Shown here: positions 7,181 through 9,207 of the stretch, piece after piece
Layout: each line of letters starts with the position of its first letter
How positions within the stretch are numbered: the first letter of the stretch is position 1
From: Comamonas sp. lk
GTDB lineage: Bacteria; Pseudomonadota; Gammaproteobacteria; Burkholderiales; Burkholderiaceae_C
Length of the DNA: 9,207 nt
NCBI GenBank assembly: GCA_945898105.1
Contig: CAMDHL010000068.1
Location: 1 to 9,207 of the forward strand
Direction of reading: 5' to 3'
Notes under the pieces: generated by a model
Database searches by the model: none
The model's input: only the letters and a program-made list of their open reading frames with translations
Told to the model about the DNA's origin: nothing
Program-made: the position numbers and the translations under genes

Positions 7181-7386
7181 CAAAAGTTGACAATAGGAGG
7201 CGAGGTGCAGTAATTGCTGCAGTAGCCCACAAGGCGGCTATGCGTAATCCGGAGCGCAGCCATAGAAAGCAGCAACCATTGTCCTTCAGCCTAGGCGCGG
7301 GCATGCAATGGGGGCGCAATGATCACGCAAGGGGTGCGGATTAGGCGCTCAGAGACTGGCCCGTAGTGCCCAGGCGATCACTAGAT
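7170..7386. other. 217-bp gap within the sugar operon, no gene seen
   Basis: Between the ATPase stop and the kinase start. I find no open frame with a credible ribosome binding site or recognisable product on either strand. It contains an imperfect weak dyad soon after the ATPase stop (CTGG/CCAG around 7346-7373), an 8-bp palindrome GCCTAGGC (7289-7296), and a symmetric element TGCAG-TAATTG-CTGCA (7206-7221). The A/T-rich repeat at the kinase start (7167-7180) adjoins it. Such a gap inside an operon suggests a separate kinase promoter or a regulator site, but I see no good promoter pair on the minus strand. Confidence 0.55.
7206..7221. promoter_or_regulatory. Operator-like symmetric element upstream of the kinase
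   Basis: TGCAG (7206-7210), 6-nt spacer TAATTG, CTGCA (7217-7221): a 16-bp interrupted palindrome. TGCAGTA also repeats directly at 7206-7212 and 7218-7224. Size and symmetry suit a dimeric regulator, but there is only one copy and no family-specific consensus is recognised. Confidence 0.3.
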
Positions 7387-8175
7387 TCAATAGGCCAGCG
7401 CTTCAGGCGGCAGATCACTCACCGCTTTAGCGCCGGTCATCACCGCGACGGTATCGCTCATGCTGATGAACTTGGGGTTGACCACCGCCGCACGTTTGCC
7501 CAAGCGGGCTATGTGGATGCGGTCAGCCACTTCAAACACATGCGGCATATTGTGCGAAATTAAGACCACTGGCAAGCCCTTGTCGCGCACGCGGCGTATC
7601 AATTCCAGCACCATATTGCCTTCTTTGACACCCAGCGCGGCTGTGGGTTCATCCATGATGACCACGTGTTGCGCGAAAGCAGCGGCCCGGCCCACGGCCA
7701 CACATTGACGCTGGCCGCCAGACAGAGTTTCGACCGCCTGCGTCATCGAGCGGATACCAACTTTCAGGTCGGTCATACGCGTAATGCTCTCTTCTAGCAT
7801 CTTCTTTTTGTCAATAAAACCCAGCCAACCCAAGGGTCCGCTACGGCGCAACTCACGCCCAAGAAACAGGTTTTCGGCAATCGTCATGGCCGGTGCCACG
7901 GCGAGGTCTTGGTACACCGTTTCGATACCGGCGCGGCGCGCATCGATGGGGCTTTTGAATTGCACCGTTTTCCCGTCGAGCAAGATCTCGCCTTCATCGG
8001 GAATCGTTGCCCCTGACAGGCATTTGATCAAGGATGATTTGCCGGCACCGTTGTCGCCGATCACGGCCAAAATTTCGCCAGCACGCAATTCAAAATCGGT
8101 ACCGTCAAGTGCAGTGACCTGACCATAGCGTTTGACCAGACCACGGGCCTGCATCACTATATGTGAGGCGCTCAT
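7387..8175 (-). CDS. Sugar ABC transporter ATP-binding protein, single-domain FrcA type
   Basis: 262 residues from ATG 8175. Known role: cytoplasmic ATPase that powers a carbohydrate importer of the ribose/fructose (CUT2) class. Visible: Walker A GDNGAGKSS (40-48), Q-loop Q89 in TVYQD, signature LSGGQRQ (151-157), Walker B VVIMDEP (171-177) with catalytic E176, and H-loop H208 in LISHN. Unlike RbsA, XylG or MglA (about 500 residues, two fused ATPase domains), this protein has one complete domain and would work as a homodimer, as in FrcA. The ATG overlaps the permease stop in TGATG, and AGGAG (8183-8187) lies 7 nt upstream. An in-frame TTG one codon earlier would leave only 4 nt of spacing and is less likely. 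Translational coupling to the permease is expected. Confidence 0.95.
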   Translation of the reverse strand: MSASHIVMQARGLVKRYGQVTALDGTDFELRAGEILAVIGDNGAGKSSLIKCLSGATIPDEGEILLDGKTVQFKSPIDARRAGIETVYQDLAVAPAMTIAENLFLGRELRRSGPLGWLGFIDKKKMLEESITRMTDLKVGIRSMTQAVETLSGGQRQCVAVGRAAAFAQHVVIMDEPTAALGVKEGNMVLELIRRVRDKGLPVVLISHNMPHVFEVADRIHIARLGKRAAVVNPKFISMSDTVAVMTGAKAVSDLPPEALAY

Positions 8176-9134
8176 CAACGTGCTCCTTTGCGCGACATTT
8201 GGTCAGTGGCGACGGCCAGAATCACCAGCACACCGGTCACCAAAATTTGATACACCGAGGACACGCCCATCAGAGTAAGGCCGTTGCGGAAAACGCCCAC
8301 AATCAAAGCGCCCATCAGGGTGCCCAAAATAATGCCACGTCCCCCAAACAAGCTGGTGCCGCCCAGCACTACGGCGGTGATGGCATCCAGGTTTTCGGTC
8401 TGTCCGGCGTTGGGATCGCCAGCGCCTGTACGCGCTACCGCCAGCGTGGATGCAATGCCGTAAAACACACCGGCCAGTACATACACACCGACCAGCACTT
8501 TATCGGTGGAAATACCCGCCAATCGAGCGGCCTCCGGGCTGTTCCCCACGGCATAGACATGGCGCCCTTGCGCGGTATCGCGCAGCCAGATCCACGTGGC
8601 AAGATAGAGAGACAGCATCAACACAATGCCGTAGGCCACGCGGGAGCCGCCAAACTCAAAGGTTTCGGCCAGCACGGTCATACCATCCGGAATTTGCGTA
8701 ACGGTTTGCGCACGGGAATAAAGCTGCGTGATAGCAAAGGCGATATTGAGCGTACCCAGAGTTACGATGAACGGCGGTAGTTTTAAGCGCGTTACTAACA
8801 GCCCATTGATCAGGCCAAACAAAGTGGTCGCTGCGATGCCACACAAAATCGCCACCGGCGCACTCAGTTGGTAATCCGCAGCGAGTTTGCTCATGACAAT
8901 CGCGCCCAGGGCCATCACCATGCCGCAGGATAAGTCGATTCCCGCGGTCAGAATAATCAGGGTCTGGCCGATCGCAATCGTGCCCACCACCATGACCTGT
9001 TGCAAGATCAGAGAAAAATTTTTCAGCGTGAGAAAGTTTTCATGCTGAAAGGAAAAAAATGTGCACGCCAATACCAGAGCGAGCGCCGGGCCTAACGTGC
9101 CCATCGGAGGGAGATTGGCTTTTAGTGAATTCAT
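8175..9134 (-). CDS. Sugar ABC transporter permease, RbsC/FrcC type (CUT2 class)
   Basis: 319 residues, normal for the family. Known role: inner-membrane permease, acting as a homodimer, that carries a sugar from the periplasmic binding protein across the membrane. Visible: about ten hydrophobic segments (roughly residues 12-29, 41-64, 70-84, 92-114, 121-138, 166-184, 212-232, 250-262, 267-284, 292-310). Family motifs include LTAGIDLSCG (62-71), the cytoplasmic EAA-like loop NSPEAARLAGI (198-208) that couples to the ATPase, and LDAITAVVLGGTSLFGG (249-265). The gene is followed directly by its ATPase, with the stop and start overlapping in TGATG. The start ATG 9134 has no clear Shine-Dalgarno; M11 is an alternative that would shorten the cytoplasmic N-terminus. 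The matching solute-binding protein should lie beyond the right edge. Confidence 0.95.
   Translation of the reverse strand: MNSLKANLPPMGTLGPALALVLACTFFSFQHENFLTLKNFSLILQQVMVVGTIAIGQTLIILTAGIDLSCGMVMALGAIVMSKLAADYQLSAPVAILCGIAATTLFGLINGLLVTRLKLPPFIVTLGTLNIAFAITQLYSRAQTVTQIPDGMTVLAETFEFGGSRVAYGIVLMLSLYLATWIWLRDTAQGRHVYAVGNSPEAARLAGISTDKVLVGVYVLAGVFYGIASTLAVARTGAGDPNAGQTENLDAITAVVLGGTSLFGGRGIILGTLMGALIVGVFRNGLTLMGVSSVYQILVTGVLVILAVATDQMSRKGAR
8183..8187 (-). promoter_or_regulatory. Ribosome binding site of the ABC ATPase gene, inside the permease gene end
   Basis: AGGAG on the minus strand is 7 nt from ATG 8175 but 4 nt from TTG 8178. This spacing favours the ATG that overlaps the permease stop codon. 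Confidence 0.7.
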
Positions 9135-9160
9135 AGCGTCAATTCAAAAGATAGATAGCG

Positions 9161-9207
9161 TCAGCCGATGCGCTGTATCAGGCGGTGCATAAAGACGGAA
9201 TCGAAAG
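9161..9207 (-). CDS. Possible C-terminal tail of an upstream gene, cut by window edge
   Basis: In one minus-strand frame the last 47 bp read FDSVFMHRLIQRIG and then TGA (9163-9161), 26 bp before the permease start. The other two frames close quickly or run through the gap, and the codons resemble those of neighbouring genes. By analogy with frcBCAK this should be the solute-binding protein, but the visible residues do not identify any family and could belong to a regulator or an enzyme. Too short to be certain that it is coding. Confidence 0.35.
   Translation of the reverse strand, partial: FDSVFMHRLIQRIG

Noticed and set aside
7187..7216. Perfect TTGACA on the plus strand with TAATTG 18 bp downstream
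   Set aside because: The downstream hexamer matches the -10 consensus poorly, and no plus-strand gene follows; the next genes are on the minus strand.
7289..7296. GCCTAGGC palindrome as a regulator site
   Set aside because: An 8-bp palindrome is common by chance, and there is no second copy or supporting context.
7159..7344. 61-residue plus-strand open frame covering much of the kinase-ATPase gap
   Set aside because: No Shine-Dalgarno, basic low-complexity product, and it overlaps the kinase start. Treated as chance.
8163..8780. 205-residue plus-strand open frame rich in His and Gln
   Set aside because: It is the antisense image of the permease's hydrophobic codons, and no domain is recognisable.

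Overview
The window looks like ordinary chromosome from a betaproteobacterium, most likely Burkholderiales and probably Comamonadaceae. This is inferred from the moderately high G+C, the protein sequences, and the familiar order ubiquinone hydroxylase - DsbC - M61 peptidase next to ychF. I see no phage, transposon, CRISPR array, tRNA or rRNA. All positions come from reading the sequence; no searches were run.

Left block (1-3705, minus strand): three genes read right to left, each separated by 22 bp and so probably one transcript. They are a UbiH/UbiF-type FAD monooxygenase (ubiquinone synthesis), a periplasmic DsbC-type disulfide isomerase, and an M61-family metallopeptidase with a PDZ-like C-terminal part. 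The peptidase runs off the left edge a few residues before its expected end. A 226-bp divergent intergenic region (3706-3931) separates this block from the next and carries a likely ychF promoter and a GC-rich leader hairpin.

Centre block (3932-6200, plus strand): ychF, a nearly universal P-loop ATPase that binds ribosomes, followed 34 bp later by a class V fold-type I PLP aminotransferase of the serine-pyruvate/alanine-glyoxylate group. The aminotransferase converges with the next block across an 18-bp gap.

Right block (6219-9207, minus strand): a carbohydrate import and phosphorylation operon. Transcription runs from a barely visible upstream gene tail (9161-9207) to an RbsC/FrcC-type permease, a single-domain FrcA-type ATPase whose start overlaps the permease stop, a 217-bp gap, and a PfkB-family sugar kinase. 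Order and types resemble the rhizobial frcBCAK fructose locus: a sugar enters unphosphorylated through the ABC transporter and is then phosphorylated in the cytoplasm. The solute-binding protein is not visible and the sugar cannot be fixed from sequence alone.

I did not find an undescribed system. The points most worth a second look are the 217-bp gap with its symmetric elements before the kinase, the Glu-Gly replacement of the usual Asp-Gly motif in the UbiH-like protein, and the unassigned aminotransferase behind ychF.
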